Source of the DNA: Vandiemenella viatica
Lineage: Eukaryota > Arthropoda > Insecta > Orthoptera > Morabidae
Reading direction: 5' to 3'
Assembly (NCBI GenBank): GCA_031002005.1
Contig: CM061920.1
Span: 112,086,095-112,150,094, forward strand
Length of the DNA stretch: 64,000 nt
Below are positions 34,290 to 47,610 of the stretch, one piece after another; the first letter of the stretch is position 1; the number at the start of each line of letters is the position of its first letter. The position numbers and the translations under genes are program-made. The notes beneath the pieces are model-generated. The model did no database searches. It saw only the letters and a program-made list of their open reading frames with translations, and was not told where the DNA came from.

Positions 34290-35215
34290 TCCATATTCTG
34301 GGATCTTAAATAATTGTTTACATGGATGATCATTGAAAACGATCTGCGAAATGAGATGAATGTCGCTAACTGCCCATGAAAAATTTTCTAGTAATGTTTA
34401 TTGCATTATCAGATAGATTTCGTGGATTTTACTCTTAAACAGCAGTTAACTCATTTTAAAAACAATCTGTAACACAACGCACTAATATTTTTTGGCTTTT
34501 ACTAGCCGAGCGTTATTTGTCTTTTCATTTAAGCATTGTTAGCGGGTGTCAGCAGGATATATTTCCCTTTAATTATATTGAATTGGTTAAAATTTCAGTT
34601 ATAACAAAGATGTATTTTGACCTGATATGTTTTTAATACATTTATTCAAATGAAGTGTGTAGAAAAGCGATCGAAGCGTCCACTTGATTCTGTAAATCAT
34701 TTTTCTAAACTGTCCATTATGATAAATTGTATTCGAATGTAATGAACTCTAGCGAATTGCTACAATGTTTATATTCCTTCTCTGGTTTTTATGGCTACCT
34801 TTTGCATACTTCTGCTAACACAACTTTTAAATACCTGTATTTTCATGTTATTTGTTGTGTGCGATTCCTTGCCAATGGTGTCATATTTGTGTTGATTGAT
34901 GTGTCCTATTTAGTTTTAAATAATACTTACATGTAGCTACGTGCGTTTGGTATATATACTTGTTTAATAAGTTTTCTCATCAGCGGCGCTTTCTGCATCA
35001 TAGTATTTTCTATCGAGGTAGCATTTTCAAGTCGATGTCAATATTTGTCGGATATTAGTTGCGTTCTAGATAATAGTCTTTAAATATTGAATAATTAGTG
35101 AATTTAAGTTCTCTTGAGTGTTCTCAGTTGACAAGTGTGTTGATTGTTGTATGTTTACCTAATGTAGTGTCTGCTCTAAACATTATTATGATTTTAAATA
35201 TATATATATATATAT
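34290..35215. other. No recognised feature
   Basis: AT-rich, no supported gene. It ends in an (AT)n run directly at the LTR. Confidence 0.5.
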
Positions 35216-35922
35216 TGTACTGACACAGTACATACTTGTGAACTTGTAGCAACCTATGTTTGCCAACGGATTTGCGAGGGTGCAGCTAGATGCAGGCAGG
35301 TAGCTGTCGCCCACAGGAATGTGGCAACCCCTCGTATTTCCCCGAATCCCCTGGACCGCTAGGGAAGGGGTGGCACACTCGCTGGGAGGCCACATAGGTG
35401 GGCACCTCGTGGCGGTACGCGGCCGGACGTTGGAATATAAGACGCGAGTGAAAGTGTGAGTTCGCTGAAGAGCCTTCCAGCCCGTATCTCCAGGGAGCAG
35501 GTTCGACGCGAGACTGCGTCCTAGCTGCTTGAGGGGCCACTTTACGTCTGTGCAGCGTCGACCGTGCGCCCAACAAGAGGCGCCACCATAGACCTGACCG
35601 CAGCTGTCATCACAAGAAGCCTGCAGCTGCCGTCGCAGGAGAATCCATACGGTATTGTGTGTATTGCGTGCGTCTACCTACCGCGTCCACTAGCCCAGTA
35701 ACGACCCTGACGAACAACAATATATGCCGGACAGTTTATAATAAGAAATCACATCTCTGAATCACATTTAATTAATTAATCAATCCATGTACGTGATCCA
35801 ATAAATATTAATTTAAATTGGTGCCTTGCTGATCAATTCACATCTTCTCATTAAATATTAAATAATAAAATTCCAATAAATAAAATTAACTATCTTTTCC
35901 TGGTGCCGCAATCAGCGTGACA
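35216..35922 (+). repeat. 5' LTR
   Basis: Starts TGTACTGACA and ends GCGTGACA. Contains 'AATATAAGACGCGAGTG' near 35,435, a possible TATA-type element, and AATAAA-like words near 35,800-35,880. Confidence 0.88.
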
Positions 35923-35929
35923 CTTCATT

Positions 35930-35947
35930 TGGCGCCCAACGTGGGAC
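35930..35947 (+). other. Primer binding site (tRNA-Lys type)
   Basis: TGGCGCCCAACGTGGGAC, seven bases after the LTR. It equals the known tRNA-Lys1,2 primer site (MPMV and visna type) except for one base. This marks the start of minus-strand synthesis. Confidence 0.85.
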
Positions 35948-36388
35948 CCGATAATTATAATTACCGATAATTAATAATTAAGGCAATACAGTTGAGATTT
36001 CATAATTGATAATTCAAGTAATTTAATAATTCCAATTTCCAAAATTTTATCCCAAACGTTAATTGTGGTGAAGAACACGGTCATGTTAATAATTTCATAT
36101 GGCATATCTGGTGATATCGTCCCGTATCTATGGCAGAATGAATGAATATATGTCTTGTTTGTTCCATATTGTAGTTATATGCATGTGGTAGAATATGGTG
36201 ATGTTTTGTTTTGCAGGGAAGTTCATTTTCGTCGTTGTTTCTGTTGCTGATTAGTTGAGTGGTAATCTCTGTGTTGTATTTGTTTCGGAAATCATTTGCA
36301 TAATGTATTTTGTTCATGTGGTTATGAAGTGGATCCACAATTGGTGGTGGCACTTTTTAACATTGTTGTGTCTTAAAAAAGTGCAGGA

Positions 36389-37394
36389 ATGGAACCACTA
36401 ATTCTACCAAATAGTTTCGAAAATCGAAAGAGCATGGCATCTCCGCTGCCTTCCGATCATACGCGTGTTCGTGAGGACAGTGCCAACCCTAAACAACCAG
36501 ATTTGGGGATGGTAATGGCTTTTTTAAAAGAGTTAAATTTAACAGTGCGATCAAGGGGAGGAATTGAACAGCAAGCTCACTGAGACACAAACTGAGCTCC
36601 GCAAAATCATTACGCAAGAAACTGGTAATTGCACTGAGTCAATTAAGAAAGAAATTAGGCAAACACAACACACAATCCTTACACTAGAATCGGAGGCGGA
36701 AAACAATGAAGCTAATTTGCCTGAGAAGGTTTTGGTAGGTGAACACGAGAAATTAGAAATTTCCATTCCAGTCACAATTGAGGCTCTTGATAAAGTCAAA
36801 ACAGGTGGCCAGAACACCCCTGAAGTTAAAACTGACATTTATGCATGCGCTGAAAGAAAGAGAGGTTCTAATCATAGAACTTCCTACGCAGTTTTCTCTG
36901 AGCATAATCAGAATCAAACCCCACTAGCAGCAACCTCCAAACCTCGTCGGACAATAAGCCGTCAACGGTTTGGGATGTCAGTTTTTGGTTGGGAAGGGAG
37001 AGATTGGTATTACATTTTGCAGATCGAGACAGAGCAGCTATCAGCTGATTTGATCATTTCACACAAGCAGCGGAAAATCACTCCTGCTCGTGGATGGATA
37101 AATTCCATTCCGAACTTGGGCTGCCGCGCGAATGTGTGTTCAGTCGAGTGTGACAGTTATAATAAATATTATCAATGTTCAGGGATTCCTATTGCATATC
37201 TTAACATTCGTCTCGTGGTGAAATGTGTCCTCTCATTTGTATACATGAGGTACCATTGTGCACTGAAAGGAAAGCTCAAATATTTCCATTGTTTGCACAG
37301 AAATTATTGCAAGATTGCCACAACAGTAATCTGTGAGAACATATCGAAAGAATTCGTATTTAAGATATACCGGGAAGATGAAAACAACTGCTAA
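36389..37394 (+). pseudogene. Gag-like coiled-coil relic with frameshift
   Basis: The first frame (36,389-36,583) reads MEPLILPNSFENRK to 'MAFLKELNLTVRS'. A second frame (from 36,564) continues 'NSKLTETQTELRKIITQE' and 'ESIKKEIRQTQHTILTLES', a heptad-rich coiled coil as in some Gag N-termini. The frames overlap by about 20 bases, suggesting a frameshift. Downstream residues to 37,394 show no CCHC knuckle or protease motif. The gag assignment rests on position and coiled-coil character. Confidence 0.45.
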
Positions 37395-38716
37395 AAGTTA
37401 AAATGAGACCTTTGGTTTGTATAAATGAAGACGGACTTGCCATGTTTAGGTCACGTGAGTTTGTATTTCAAGACCACATTCTGTACATAATAATATATTT
37501 TGTTAATGCTATCTTACTTAGAGATGTGGTACGGTAAATCTTGTAATGTAACCTCGTCAGAAGGATAACTTCAATCAAAATTAATATAACATTTTAATGG
37601 TAACATCAGAGTGAGAACACTTAATATGTTAAAAGCTAGAAGCCAGGTGTGTTGTTTGTGTCTGAAGTCACACGAATATTTTTGCATTGAGTGGTTAAAC
37701 GGAAGGTTTTGGTCGACATTTGAGAGATGCGTTAGCTGCAGAGAGGTTTCTGCTTGAATTAAACTATATATCATCGAAAAGGTTCCGCAGGATTGCAGGG
37801 CAAACTACACTAGTACCGTCAGTCAAACTTCAGCTTACAGTGCCACCGGGACTAACAGTAAATGGCAAAATAAGTCCATAAGAATTCCTGGAAATAGATT
37901 ACTGATAGAATCTGGCCTAGCTGCGTAAGTTTCGTTGAAATGGCGGACAGGTGAAAGAAAAATGCTCCCGTGAGAGTAAAAGTTTCTACAAAAATGTGCC
38001 AGAGCGTAATGGAGCCGCTATTAAAATGATAGTTAAGGAAACCCTCATAGCTAACCGTCGACTCAAGACATTCTTTCCCAATACCTCGTTTTATGCCCCA
38101 AGGTGGATTGAAATGTTAACTATCGATAACGGAGATAGAAATAAAAATTACATGCTTCCAACTTTGCACCATGCTATCAGTTCCATCGATAGATAAGGTT
38201 ATGGTTGTTAAAGAAGGCACAACTAACCGAACCACATCCTATAAATAATCACAATCCTGTAGAAATAGAATTACTCTAGTGCATGAATAAGAAGCTTAGA
38301 TAAATTCCTTTAATAATTTCTCTCATTATTTCGTAGGCTAACCGTAGTATTATTGTGAATAATTGAGTGTGTGAATCTGAGCCATTGATACTGGCGACTC
38401 ACGGGTTGTTGGACTGAAATTAGATCACCTTGCCAAAGCCCAGTCAATTTAATATCACCTTCTGTGATAGCAAATTTGCGACAAGGCACGATCCATAACT
38501 CATTTCAAAATTTGAAAAAAATGTTAATGGGGATGTGAGATGGCACACTTCACGAGTTGCTCTAAGATTGTAAATAGTAGATTAGGTTACGTAATTCAGA
38601 GATGTTGATGCGAGATCCATTGTGTGAACGTGAAGGCAAGTGCAAAGTGGTGAAAATATGTTCAGTGACTGTGAAATAAGAAATTTAAAAATTTTATAGA
38701 CGTAAATAAATTTTCC

Positions 38717-38728
38717 GGGGAAAGTGGG
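38717..38728 (+). other. Polypurine tract
   Basis: GGGGAAAGTGGG three bases before the 3' LTR, the usual plus-strand primer position. Confidence 0.7.
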
Positions 38729-38731
38729 CTA

Positions 38732-39439
38732 TGTACTGACACAGTACATACGTGTGAACTTGTAGCAACCTATGTTTGCCAACGGATTTGCGAGGGTGCA
38801 GCTAGATGCAGGCAGGTAGCTGTCGCCCACAGGAATGTGGCAACCCCTCGTATTTCCCCGAATCCCCTGGACCGCTAGGGAAGGGGTGGCACACTCGCTG
38901 GGAGGCCACATAGGTGGGCACCTCGTGGCGGTACGCGGCCGGACGTTGGAATATAAGACGCGAGTGAAAGTGTGAGTTCGCTGGAAGAGCCTTCCAGCCC
39001 GTATCTCCAGGGAGCAGGTTCGACGCGAGACTGCGTCCTAGCTGCTTGAGGGGCCACTTTACGTCTGTGCAGCGTCGACCGTGCGCCCAACAAGAGGCGC
39101 CACCATAGACCTGACCGCAGCTGTCATCACAAGAAGCCTGCAGCTGCCGTCGCAGGAGAATCCATACGGTATTGTGTGTATTGCGTGCGTCTACCTACCG
39201 CGTCCACTAGCCCAGTAACGACCCTGACGAACAACAATATATGCCGGACAGTTTATAATAAGAAATCACATCTCTGAATCACATTTAATTAATTAATCAA
39301 TCCATGTACGTGATCCAATAAATATTAATTTAAATTGGTGCCTTGCTGATCAATTCACATCTTCTCATTAAATATTAAATAATAAAATTCCAATAAATAA
39401 AATTAACTATCTTTTCCTGGTGCCGCAATCAGCGTGACA
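38732..39439 (+). repeat. 3' LTR
   Basis: Copy of 35,216-35,922. Differences noticed: CATACGTGTG versus CATACTTGTG near the start, and one extra G in 'CTGGAAGAGCC'. Confidence 0.88.
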
Positions 39440-41279
39440 TTATGAATTTTAATATATATATATATATAATTTTATGTGTGTTTTTATCTTTATTGGTCAC
39501 TAGATGTCATTCCTTGTTATTTAATTTGTACGTGATGCATTATCCGGTGTCGGATTAGCTTGTATTTTTTATTTAGCTTTTATGTAATTGGTTTAACGCT
39601 GTGCTGATTTCCCCCCTTTTCCTCATATTTTTCAGATGTATTCTGATTTCTTTTTATGTATTTTTGATCCATGTAACTAGATTGAAGATTGTGTTCAGTT
39701 CTTAGATGTAATTTTCTTTTTTCATGGTTGCTCAATACACTCTGTTGACGGTATATTTAATCGCGGATTCTTTCTGCAAATATTTTATGTTTTATGTAGG
39801 TGGATAATGGATTATGAATATGTTGGTGGTTAGATCGAAGAAGTTCAGTTTTCTATTTTCTTCTTTTTCTACTATAATTTTGTTTTAACGTTGTAGAGAT
39901 AATCTTAGCTTGTAACTGTCGTATTCTTTGCGTCTTCCCCCAATTTTATGACAAACGGCACAATAAGGGCTCGGTTGCCTGTCAGGATTCAAAAATCGCT
40001 TAATGGAGGCCATTGCAGAGTTCCATCTTGTTCCTCATCGTTAATTTGATCCACCTTATCTGACGGTCCAGTTATCGACGGCGAGTAGGACCTTATTTTT
40101 ATTTTTTTACTAGAAAAAAATCCACTAGTTGTATGATGTAACTGTTAAGTCAGACTGTGAGAACACATTTACCTGAGCCATAAAGTGTTACAATTAGTGT
40201 TGACTCTTGTGCTGATAAAACCATTTCTGAGCTACTTTAGGTATACATTGTGTTTAAATAAATGCATACTTCTGAATGTAAAAGCATTAAGAAACAGAAA
40301 AACTTAAGTTTTGTATGCAAGGTACATGAATGAAGATCAAAACCGTGAGAGCTATTCGTATCTTACCACTAACAGACGCTTTAACAGGGTTGTCAAGAGT
40401 GAACCAAAAAAAGTAATTTTCTTTACAAAAATTAGAATTTTTGAAGTCTAGCGCAAAACCACTATCCATTTTCTAGACTATGAAAAATTAATTTTCAAAT
40501 GAAACCAATATTTTCCCACTTCTTTCAAAATAATTAATTTAAAGTAACGTTAAATTGTGCTGGGATCTTTTTCTGGTTTTCGTGCAGAGAACTTCGAAGA
40601 TAGTAGAAAAATGGCTACTTCAATATTGAGAAAAGTAACGGGATAGGCGCAGTTTCCAGCACTGTAGAACGGCAGTCTTAGCTATATCTCTTGGAGTATT
40701 TGTATTGAGCTACCGATAACGACGAGTATATTGCCTGGAGCCTCATCTTGACTTCGGAACGAGTTTTATATCAAGAGGAGGTCAAGCCTTGTAACGGAAG
40801 AGCCATGTAATTGCGTTGGAGAGGCAAGACTCGGCCTTATTTCCCCATCCGGCTAATAAGGGCACCGCGGGACCGACAAAAGACAGCTCCGCCCTACAAA
40901 GGACCCTCCCTCCCCTCCCCCCCCCCCACACCCGGTATTGGCGGCCGCCATCGTGGGGCCCGCGAGGCTTAAAGGAGTCTCAGACAGAAGAGAGAATGTT
41001 TATCGCATCCAGTCATTCTAACAATATGTCTGACCATATTATTCGCCAAACTTGTCCTTTTAATCTGTCTTCAGCCATTGGGAGCTACTTCCTCTCTTCT
41101 CTTAGCTATTTATATGAAAGGTTATCCATAAACACGAAGACGATTTTGCATTTTTATTTCTCACAAATAATGAAAGATACGTGTTACACATTAGGTGATA
41201 GAGGAAGGTTCAAAGTTGTCATTTTATGTGGAAAGGCGACGCCTCAGAAAAAGTCGTTTTGTGTGGTATTGTAAGCAAA
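39440..41279. other. No recognised gene
   Basis: AT-rich except a GC-rich stretch at about 40,840-40,990 containing a run of 12 C. A 152-codon frame covering it (40,816-41,274) changes composition midway and shows no domain. Confidence 0.45.
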
Positions 41280-41515
41280 AAGTGAATTTATTATTGATGT
41301 GCACGTGCCTTTCATCATAAGTTCAATATTGTGCCGCCTAGAAATATACAGATTTACGATTGGCATAAGAAATTCGTAAGAGACGGGTGTATAAGCAAAG
41401 GAAAAAGCACTGGTCCACCTCGAAAGTCAAATAAAGAGGTTGTGCGTATCTGGAGTGATTTCGCAAGGAGCCCTCGGAAATCCAACAAATGATCCTCATT
41501 TCGAATGTATACAGC
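41280..41515 (+). pseudogene. Transposase helix-turn-helix fragment
   Basis: The plus strand reads 'PPRNIQIYDWHKKFVRDGC', then 'GKSTGPPRKSNKEVVRIW' and 'FARSPRKSNK', ending in a stop. The order 'I-Y-x-W-x-K-x-F...G-C...KGKSTG-x-P-R...V...F-x-R-S-P-R-K-S' is that of the DUF4817-type DNA-binding head of insect Tc1/mariner-related transposases. No catalytic core follows. Confidence 0.6.
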
Positions 41516-41519
41516 AAAA

Positions 41520-44500
41520 CTTTGAAACTTCCTTTATCCAATGATGTGTGTTATATATTTTGTATCTTTTATGGTTTTTGGGAAATACAAATTCAAAATC
41601 TGATCATTGTTTTTTAATAACACTGCATAATTTTTTATAGAAGGTGTTTTTTTGGTGAAAAACCATCTTTGTCCCTTCAAACTTAACCAAAATTGATAAA
41701 TGAGGTATCATTTTAAACATTAAGTTCTTACCTTTTGTAACATCATTAATTAAGAAAGGAATGTTTCAAAGTTCCACCAGTAAACAGGAAAATTATGAAC
41801 AATAAGTATCACATCTAAGCAACAATTCAAAGTAAACTTGCTAGGCGTCGATCACATTACTGCTAGATAGCAGTAGCACATATCACACGTATGTTTAAAG
41901 TGTTCAAAACTGTTTTGTTATTGTTTCTTAAAACGTTGTAAGTATTTTGCTACGTGCATATTGGAGTTGACAAATAAACTATTGCTACAAATGAGCCATT
42001 TTTTCTTTAATCCTACTACAAACCATCAACCTCGCAATTCATCGAATATCATTCGCGAAATTTTCGCGTGGACTACCTAGTCATTCACTGTTTATTAACA
42101 GGGTTCTCAATTTAATTAAACTCCGTCAGATCCTCCGAAAGGTCCAAACCACAAGATAGCAGATAACATGGGGCAGTTTGAATCTTTCAGGTAATTTTTT
42201 GGCATTATAAGGGTATTAATCCCCCATTCTAAACTGGCAGTATAAATTATAACTATGTTATTGTGCTCCAATGAGTTTAGTTTTAGTTCAAGTATTCAAA
42301 ATTGTGATCTAGTGGGTCACAACTACATAGTTAACCAAAGGCATCAATAGTAGATTTGAAACGTCCTGAATAATTCGAATAATGTGTCATTAGTTCATAC
42401 AGTCAAACAAGTGTCCCATACGGATGCTTCTTTTTAAAAGGAACAAATAATCTAGGTGGACTTCAATTCGCATGTTAGTTTGACCATCCCGCAGGATCAA
42501 CATGAGGCCTATTTACCAAAGTAGGACAAACACTTCCTTCCCTCCATATGTTTGAAGTATTTTATATGTGATGATGGCCGTTTTGTATGTGATGATGGCC
42601 GTTTTTTATGTGAAGCTGAAGAAATCGGCTCGGTTAATTCAGACGTGGGGCGTTTTCACACGAACCGGCAAAAAACGGTGCAGGTGCCAACCTTTTCGCG
42701 CCGTTTGCAGTAGGATTTTAGATTTTGCGGAAGAAAGATGTGTGCAGCATTCAACAAACGTTGTCTCATTGAATTATTGTAACGTAGAAAGAAGTACAAG
42801 TTCCAACAAACTTTAATAAAATGCGCTGTCTGGAGACTGCGCGCTCACCTCCATGGATCGGCAACTTTCGGTGACTCTCGATAATTGCGAAGTGTTAGTT
42901 ACACTGTCTGCCACAACAGCGCTGCTTGGCTAATCAGCAAAATTCAATTGAATTACTGTAACTGACTTTATTTGAGATTACAGTATTAAAAGCATGTGTA
43001 AATTTCAAATAAATAATTGAATCTGATTTTTCTTGCACTTACAGTGTTAAAAGAAAGTGTAATTGCGATGCCAGATAAACGACAATTGTTTGTTGTGGAA
43101 GTAACTACACAAACATACGAAGAGTAATGCGAGGCAGTCACACATTTCAAAGTTACAATGGTACATTCGCTTAAATTTACATCTTGATTTTTGTTTATTT
43201 ACGTCAACTAGACGCAGAAATTCACATGAGGAAAAGGGTATTCGATGTTTACGCTATATTATCTGTATCAGTAATAAGAATTAAGTTAGAACATAATCTA
43301 AGAATTTTCTCGGCAGAAGATAAGTAACAATGAACTTTAATAAACGCTCAGAGAAAGTTTACACAAATCGTACATAATCGCGAAATGTATCAGCTAAACA
43401 AATAACAGTAATCCTTTTTTGATGTTATATGTTCTATCATTTCAATTAAAATGTATTTATTTAAAAAAACATACTCCGATAATCTAAGCAGAGTTAGGTA
43501 CTGATATCACGAAAAACATAATTAAGAATGATCATTGTTCCTTTCTCATTACAAGCTTTTCCGGAATAAATTCCTACTACCACCATAGGTGATACCCGTC
43601 GTTTTTGACGGGCGTTAAAACTAGTATTTAATAAACATAAAATACAGAGTACCTCCCCTGTTGACTGGCAGGTACCTGGAAAGGAGTTTTTATACGCTTT
43701 CCAACAAACATTCCACTGTTTCATCCCACAAACACGGTTTACTCTCATGTTACAGTATCCTGCGAGTATTTACTCATTTTCACAAAATTATTAGTAAGTT
43801 GTTGTAACTGTGATTCTATGTAGCTCGGCATGCTTTTCAATGCCACTTTTTCTTTCAAATTAAGTTCGTAAAAGTTTATTCGGTGGATTTTCAAATAATT
43901 TCCAGTACTTAATGTTTGGTCACAAGTAAGGAGTCCAATGATAGTTTAGCTGTGTGTCAACAAAATAAATCACATAAAACAAAATAAAAATGAAACTCCA
44001 TTCGCCTATAAACAAAAGAAGAAAAGACAATATTCTCCTTGCTCAGACATCTATGTATACCAACAACCCCATCTACAATAATGATAATAATAGTAATAAC
44101 AAATTGCGTTGTGGGTATTTGTACATACGACATTACATTTTTTAATGTTATTAACTGATTTAAAATTCCTGCTCCGGGACTATAAGTTTATGAAGTGTAT
44201 CCATTTTCGAATTTTTAAACTGAATATGTCATAAAGTTCTTGCTTTGATCTCTGAAAAGCAGTGTATGCGATCTACGTAAGCAGTAAAGAGTAAACGTTG
44301 CAGTAACGTCACGGAGGTAGGATACACTTTGATGTTAGCGAAACGCGAACATAGTTATAATTCTGAAAGTAACTAGCTGTTTTTATATGATTGATACGAT
44401 TTGTACAGGGCGATATTTGTTTCTTCCGGGAACCTTCGTGTCTCGTTCCTATTGAAGTACTCCTGACATTCTAATCGTCTCTAAAATAAAATTCAAAGCC

Positions 44501-44535
44501 TTCTTAGGGTATAACACAAACTTAATGAGACTGTT
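41520..44535. other. No recognised gene
   Basis: AT-rich. A 23-bp direct repeat around 'ATGTGATGATGGCCG' (about 42,565-42,607) is the only obvious structure. No gene was supported. Confidence 0.45.
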
Positions 44536-44539
44536 TCCA

Positions 44540-45215
44540 TTAAAATCGATTTATGGAATCTTTTTGCAAATATACTTAACAGTCTTCGAAATAGGGCCCT
44601 TGAGAATCGATACATCGTTTTCAGCGGTTCTGCCACTGTACAAGTCCTCCTCGTGAATGTCCTTTAAGACTCGTGTCACAGCTGCTTGAATGTCAGAAAT
44701 AGACTAAAAAATTTGACCTTTCAGAACGCTCTTCATCTCAGGAAACAAAATGAAGTCCGGCGGTGTCTTACCAGGGCAGCACGAGGGCTGTGGCAGTGTT
44801 GCCAGGTTTTTTTTTTGCCATGATGTCCCTCATCAACAGCGTCGTGTTGAAGCCGCCAGCGATCAACAATATCCGGACTGGCTTGGCGACTTTTTTCAAC
44901 CAACCTTATTTTTTGAAGTACTATCTCATCAGCAATTATTTTCTCACAGTCCAGAACACTCTTCACATACATCACATCGTCATCAGTTTCTGATGTCGAT
45001 GGCCTCCTGGATAGTTGCTCATATTCCACGTGTCCCTAACCATCTTTGTACACCTTGTATCACCTAAAAACTAGATCACGGGACAGAGTATCATCTTAGT
45101 AAGCATGTCTCAATATTTTTTAATGTGTCCGTAAGGAATTAGTTGAGTCTGACTCGAAATTCTATAGCGAAATGTTGCTCAAAAGTTTCCTGCATTTTAA
45201 ATTGTGACATGATAC
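44540..45215 (-). pseudogene. Mariner transposase relic with internal deletion
   Basis: On the minus strand an N-terminal part (45,215-44,880) reads 'FRVRLN' and 'LKNIETCLL' with stops, then 'YEQLSRRPSTSETDDDVMYV', matching the mariner 'GRPSTSRTDENV' linker between the two helix-turn-helix units. After a jump, the C-terminal part (about 44,760-44,540) reads 'PPDFILFPEMKSVLKG' and 'DIQAAVTRVLKDIHEED', the block around the third catalytic Asp. The middle, with the first two catalytic residues, is missing. A dead deletion derivative. Confidence 0.65.
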
Positions 45216-47099
45216 GAAAACCAGCCAGGTCTCATTTCATTCGTAAGACTCCGCACAACTAATCCCAACCAATTATCGGGCACTTTGATGCCTTGAGACA
45301 ACTACAGAAAGTCATCATCATTAATTTTGCGACATACCTTGATTATGTCTGAAATTATGTAGAAAGGCTTTCCTTTTATAACCATTTTCAGTTTCTGGAT
45401 GAGCGATAAATTATAAGTCACTCGCAGAGACAATCAGGTGAATAATGGAGTTACGAAGCAAGAAATCGTGTACAACATTCCTTCTGTGTGCAAAGGCATC
45501 AGTGCTACAGACAGTTGTTCCAGAATTTTGGTTTAACTCGAGAATCCTAGCCCATCAAAGTTTCAGAACATATAGTAATATTTGGCGTTCTCTCTTTCAT
45601 CGTTTTCCCATCGAAATTCGGAAGGCGCTATCACTTGCCACGTCATTAAGATTTAATCAGCGATGACAGAACACTCATTTTTACGCCAGATAGTTTAAAT
45701 TGTCTAGTTAAGGTATGTGGTGCCTTTGTCTACGTAAAAATAAAATCAGCTAACTTTCTCATTAGACAGACTGTGTAAAGGCGATTTGGAAGAGACAGTT
45801 TAGGTATTAACTATAAGAGCATTTAACGCTATATAAGTTGCTTGAAACAAAATTTCAATTACGATCAGGTTACAATATTATGTGACCGACTAAATCTATT
45901 TTAACGAATAAATAAGGGGAATCAGTTTTAAGTGGTTGTTTTACGTTTAGCGCGAGAGGAAACCACTATGTTGGCAGATACTTGCTGCTTCAACCGAAAG
46001 CGAGGTCGTCGGGAATGGGATCCGGACAAGTCAAAGAGTGGAACTTTCAAAATAGAAGTAGCAAAGTGGAAAGCGGCGGTACAAAGAGGAGCGAGAAAAG
46101 TTAGAGGCGGAAGGAGAACTGCGGCCCGTAGCCTGAAGGGAACACGCACTGCGGAGTAGTATGCTACCCAGGGGCTTCAACAAAACGGGTAGTTGTTAGC
46201 AACGGCTCACGCACAATTAGGATGTTATGATAAAATTGTAATGAATTATCATTTTAGTAAATTAAAATAATATTTCTTGACACTAGTTGATTTCAGCACT
46301 TTTATTTCTTACACGGATTCCGGTATGGGAAGTGAAGTGTTATGAAAATAGGGAAGATCTGATAACTTCACAATTCCAGCTCGATAACAGATACAGATAT
46401 TGTAAGCAATCAATTTAAGAGAGAAAGGATGAAGACGTGGTAGCTGCACCTGAAATCATCATCCGTTTAGCCATCCTTCTCTAGAGGGTACGGTTTTGTC
46501 TGCTGAGGTAACTTCATATATATGTGATACGTAGACATGACAAACAGTTGTAACATGCCAAACGTTGACTAATCAAAGTAATGTCCTGTACAGAAAATAT
46601 AGCAGTTTTCTAAGATTTGTATGAAGTGAGCATCAAATTTCCAGATTCAAGTTAAAATTTCGAAACGACACGTTATCGGTACAAACAGAAATGGTAGAAA
46701 TTGGAATCGGTGTCTATCATGAATAAAATGGCTCCACTTCCTGGTCAGAAAGGGAAAGGATTAAACTTTCAGAAGCTGCCGAAAAGTGAAAGGTGAAACA
46801 CCTCAAAGAAAATTTAACTCGACGTCAATATCACTGCTAACTCAAAAGTAGTCAAATATAGAAACATGTTCCGTTGACACTGGACGAACCAACGAGTTAC
46901 TGATTCAGATGGATAGCAAGAAACTTTATTCCAGTATCATACAAGCATTTCAGATTTTTTTCTCCAAATTGCATCATGTTTATCCACATTGTTGATTACA
47001 AACACACTTAAAAGCAAGATACTCAAAATATGAAATATGTTAAATCAGAGTTATAGTTATAAAAGATCTTGCCGTTTTCGCAGCCGTCATACTGGTATA
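45216..47099. other. No recognised gene
   Basis: AT-rich left flank of element 2. Short frames (for example 45,932-46,159, Arg/Lys-rich) have no recognised domain. Confidence 0.45.
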
Positions 47100-47105
47100 A
47101 ATAGC
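47100..47105. repeat. 6-bp target-site duplication, left
   Basis: AATAGC directly before the AGTAGTAAGG terminus; identical to 60,880-60,885. Confidence 0.92.
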
Positions 47106-47134
47106 AGTAGTAAGGATATGGGGAGTCTGCTTTA

Positions 47135-47545
47135 AATAGGTCACGCGCCCCGCCCCCCCCCCTGCGGCCACTTCCCCTATAATTAGGCGCCACCGCCCTG
47201 TCATTATCTACCTGGCTGCCGGCGCCGCTTACCGTCATTATCTTTGTAGGTCACGCGCCCCGCACCCTGCAGCCACGCCGGCGCCACCGGCCTGTCATTA
47301 TCTTTGTAGGTCACGCGCCCGCCCCCTGCAGACACGACGGCGCCTCTTCTTGGTGTGCAGGCCGCTTCCCCTATAATTAGGCGCCCGGCCGACTGTGCGG
47401 CCTCTGGCCTATAATTATCTACCTGGCTCTTTGTAGGTCACGCGCCCCGACGGCGCCGCTCTCACCGTAATTATCTTTGTAGGTCACGCGCCCCGCCCCC
47501 CTGCAGCCACGATGGCGCTGCTCACAGTCATTATCTTGGGGTGCT
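47135..47545. repeat. GC-rich subterminal repeats, left arm
   Basis: Five copies of AGGTCACGCGCCC (near 47,138, 47,248, 47,308, 47,434 and 47,480). They are interleaved with 'CTATAATTAGGCGCC', 'CTGTCATTATCTACCTGGC', 'ATTATCTTTGTAGG' and CCCTGCAGCCACG-type blocks. Placed between terminus and promoter, these could be binding sites for replication, integration or transcription factors; this is inference. Confidence 0.8.
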
Positions 47546-47551
47546 GGCCTC

Positions 47552-47559
47552 TATAAAAG
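47552..47559 (+). promoter_or_regulatory. TATA box, left-arm polymerase gene
   Basis: TATAAAAG, 52 bp before the ATG at 47,611. The mirror copy is at 60,427-60,434. Confidence 0.8.
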
Positions 47560-47610
47560 AAGCGTCGTAACAGGAACTAAGCCAGTTGTATCTGAACTTA
47601 CACAGAGACA

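Larger units (their letters stand above)
35216..39439 (+). mobile_element. Non-autonomous LTR retroelement with near-identical LTRs
   Basis: Two direct repeats of 707 and 708 bp (35,216-35,922 and 38,732-39,439) begin TGTACTGACACAG and end AGCGTGACA. A tRNA-Lys primer site follows the 5' LTR and a purine tract precedes the 3' LTR. Only about two differences between the LTRs were noticed, implying recent insertion. The 2.8-kb interior holds a gag-like relic but no protease, RT, RNase H or integrase, so an autonomous partner must have supplied them. Flanks on both sides are (AT)n next to an ATTATGA.TTTTAA-like word; a short target duplication could not be fixed. Confidence 0.88.

Noticed and set aside
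40816..41274. 152-codon frame next to a GC-rich stretch
   Set aside because: Composition changes midway, proline runs come from C tracts, and no domain is recognisable.
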